Below, piece after piece: positions 4,522 through 5,989 of a stretch of DNA of 5,989 bases. The notes under the pieces are model-generated. The model worked only from the letters and a program-made list of their open reading frames with translations, was not told the origin of the DNA and ran no database searches. The translations under genes were made by a program, and so were the position numbers. Every line of letters begins with the position of its first letter. Position 1 is the first letter of the stretch. The stretch lies in the NCBI GenBank assembly GCA_937894955.1, contig CALAXO010000040.1, positions 1-5,989 on the forward strand. The letters run 5' to 3'. This DNA is from an uncultured Clostridia bacterium. Its GTDB lineage: Bacteria; Bacillota; Clostridia; Christensenellales; CAG-138.

Positions 4522-5989
4522 TCACGGGCGGAATTTTTCAGCAAGTTTTGCAAGCGCGGAATTCAGCTCGTCAATATCCGCCTGTTCGTATTGCCCTGCA
4601 TCAAACCTGTTCAAAAGGCCGGAATATTCGCTTCGGAGCAGTTCGTACAGTGCGGCTTCGTAATCGGAAACGCTTTCAACGGGAATATCGTTGAGCTTTC
4701 CGTGCGTAACAGCGTAAATAATTGCCGTTTGGCAGCCCACGGTGACGGGAGAATTGCGCTTTTGCTTCAGCACCTCAACAATGCGTTCGCCCAATGCAAG
4801 CCTTGCCTTTGTGTCTGCATCCAAATCGCTTCCGAACTGAGCAAAAGCCTGAAGTTCGCGATACTGGGAATAGAGCAGTTTCAGCTCGCCGGAAACTTTT
4901 TTCATGGGTTTGAGCTGAGCTGCGCCGCCGACACGGCTGACCGAAATGCCGGGGTTGATTGCGGGGCGAATGCCGGAATGGAAGAGTTCCGTTTCAAGGA
5001 AAATCTGCCCGTCCGTGATGGAAATAACGTTTGTCGGGATGTATGCGGACACGTCACCCGCCTGTGTCTCGATGATGGGCAGAGCTGTGATTGAACCGCC
5101 GCCGTACTCGGGCGCAACGCAGGCTGCACGTTCAAGCAGGCGCGAATGCAGATAGAATACATCGCCCGGGTATGCTTCACGTCCCGGCGGGCGGCGAATC
5201 AGCAGCGAAAGTGCGCGGTATGCAACGGCGTGTTTGCTCAAATCATCGTAAACAATGAGAACATCCTTGCCCTTTTCGCGGAAATACTCGGCCATTGCGC
5301 AGCCGGAATAGGGAACAATGTATTGCACGGGTGCGCTTTCGGAAGCGGAAGCGCAAACGATGACGGTGTAATCCATTGCGCCTGCTTTTTGCAGCGTTTC
5401 GGTTATCTGTGCAACGAGGGAGTTTTTCTGCCCGATCGCAACATAGATGCATATAACGTCTTTGCCGCGCTGGTTGATGATTGTGTCAATCGCAATGGAA
5501 GTTTTGCCCGTTTGCCTGTCACCGATGATAAGTTCACGCTGGCCTCTGCCGATCGGAATCATGCTGTCGATAGCTTTGATGCCGGTTTGCAGCGGAACGG
5601 AAACACTTTTGCGGCGGATGATGCCCGGAGCTTCAGCTTCGATCGGGCGGGTTTCGGTGCAGTTGATGGGTCCCTTGCCGTCTATCGGGCCGCCGAGAGC
5701 ATGGACAACTCTGCCCAAAAGCGCTTCACCGACGGGAACGGAAACTATCTTTCCCGTGCGGCGGACTTCGGTGCCCTCGTGAATGTCGGGTTCGTCGGAA
5801 AGTACAGCGATTGAAACAACTTCTTCTTCAAGGTTCTGTGCAATGCCGATGCTGCCATCGTCAAACTCCAGCAATTCGTTGGAAACGCAGCTGCGCAGTC
5901 CGTGCGCTTTTGCAATTCCGTCTCCGAACAGAATGACCGTGCCTGTTTCGGCAGGTTCTATTTTTGTTCTGTAATTTTTAATTTGGTCT
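4522..5989 (-). CDS. atpA: F1 ATP synthase subunit alpha (start lies beyond the window)
   Basis: Alpha alternates with beta in the F1 hexamer; it binds nucleotide without turnover and supplies the arginine that completes each catalytic site. The frame is open to the window edge (last full codon 5986-5988) and gives 488 residues. Comparing the Walker A position with the E. coli protein, roughly 13-20 N-terminal residues are missing. In visible numbering: the barrel has GDGIAKAHGL (22-31) and LLEFDDGSIGIAQNLEEE; Walker A is GDRQTGKT (156-163); Walker B is VLIVYDD (243-249), followed by LSKHA; PPGREAYPGDVFYLHSRLLERA is the family signature; the arginine finger is Arg352 in SVSRVGG. The C-terminal helical domain ends KLAEKFRP. 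An in-frame TTG/CTG near 5874 is not the start, because conserved alpha sequence continues upstream of it. The usual neighbour upstream would be atpH (delta), outside the window. Confidence 0.97.
   Translation of the reverse strand, partial: DQIKNYRTKIEPAETGTVILFGDGIAKAHGLRSCVSNELLEFDDGSIGIAQNLEEEVVSIAVLSDEPDIHEGTEVRRTGKIVSVPVGEALLGRVVHALGGPIDGKGPINCTETRPIEAEAPGIIRRKSVSVPLQTGIKAIDSMIPIGRGQRELIIGDRQTGKTSIAIDTIINQRGKDVICIYVAIGQKNSLVAQITETLQKAGAMDYTVIVCASASESAPVQYIVPYSGCAMAEYFREKGKDVLIVYDDLSKHAVAYRALSLLIRRPPGREAYPGDVFYLHSRLLERAACVAPEYGGGSITALPIIETQAGDVSAYIPTNVISITDGQIFLETELFHSGIRPAINPGISVSRVGGAAQLKPMKKVSGELKLLYSQYRELQAFAQFGSDLDADTKARLALGERIVEVLKQKRNSPVTVGCQTAIIYAVTHGKLNDIPVESVSDYEAALYELLRSEYSGLLNRFDAGQYEQADIDELNSALAKLAEKFRP

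Noticed and set aside
4591..5094. 167-codon open frame on the plus strand opposite the 3' part of atpA
   Set aside because: Same reason: an antisense shadow with no start signal.
5146..5814. 222-codon open frame on the plus strand opposite atpA
   Set aside because: It lies wholly antisense to strongly conserved alpha sequence and has no ribosome binding site or recognisable domain; it is a shadow of atpA codon use.

Overview
The window looks like chromosomal DNA from a low-to-mid GC Gram-positive anaerobe, probably class Clostridia (Bacillota). This rests on strong AGGAG-type ribosome binding sites, the character of the ATP synthase proteins, and the tail of a large serine recombinase of the kind common on clostridial integrative elements. 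The genus cannot be told from the sequence. No clearly new multi-gene system is visible. The window joins a housekeeping operon to a small, partly broken accessory stretch.

Layout. Positions 1-149 (+) hold the last 48 residues of a large serine recombinase. Positions 150-503 hold no intact gene: there is a short hairpin and a small unrecognised reading frame (195-412) that needs one extra base in a T7 run to be read from its best start. Positions 504-1591 (+) hold a secreted papain-fold (C39/C10-like) cysteine peptidase, split by a single-base frameshift in an A6 run near 732-737. Positions 1592-1729 carry an A-rich 13-bp tandem repeat. A long stem-loop at 1730-1776 sits between the convergent gene sets and probably terminates both.

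From 1804 to the end, all on the minus strand, is the catalytic F1 part of the ATP synthase operon in the canonical order atpA (start beyond the window), atpG, atpD, atpC. The gaps are 47, 47 and 95 bp. Alpha, gamma and beta look intact, with all key nucleotide-binding motifs. Epsilon is only 91 residues and ends where the C-terminal helical (inhibitory) domain should begin. The atpD-atpC gap contains a curious array of about 16-bp units built on CATTATG.

How they work together. The four atp products assemble as the cytoplasmic F1 sector (alpha3 beta3 gamma epsilon, plus delta from outside the window). The plus-strand genes have no evident functional link to it. The recombinase tail suggests that the end of an integrated element lies between about 150 and 500, and that the peptidase is either the first host gene beyond it or cargo. 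The two single-base lesions, both in homopolymers and both one base short, may be real decay, sequencing error or recoding; the sequence alone cannot separate these.
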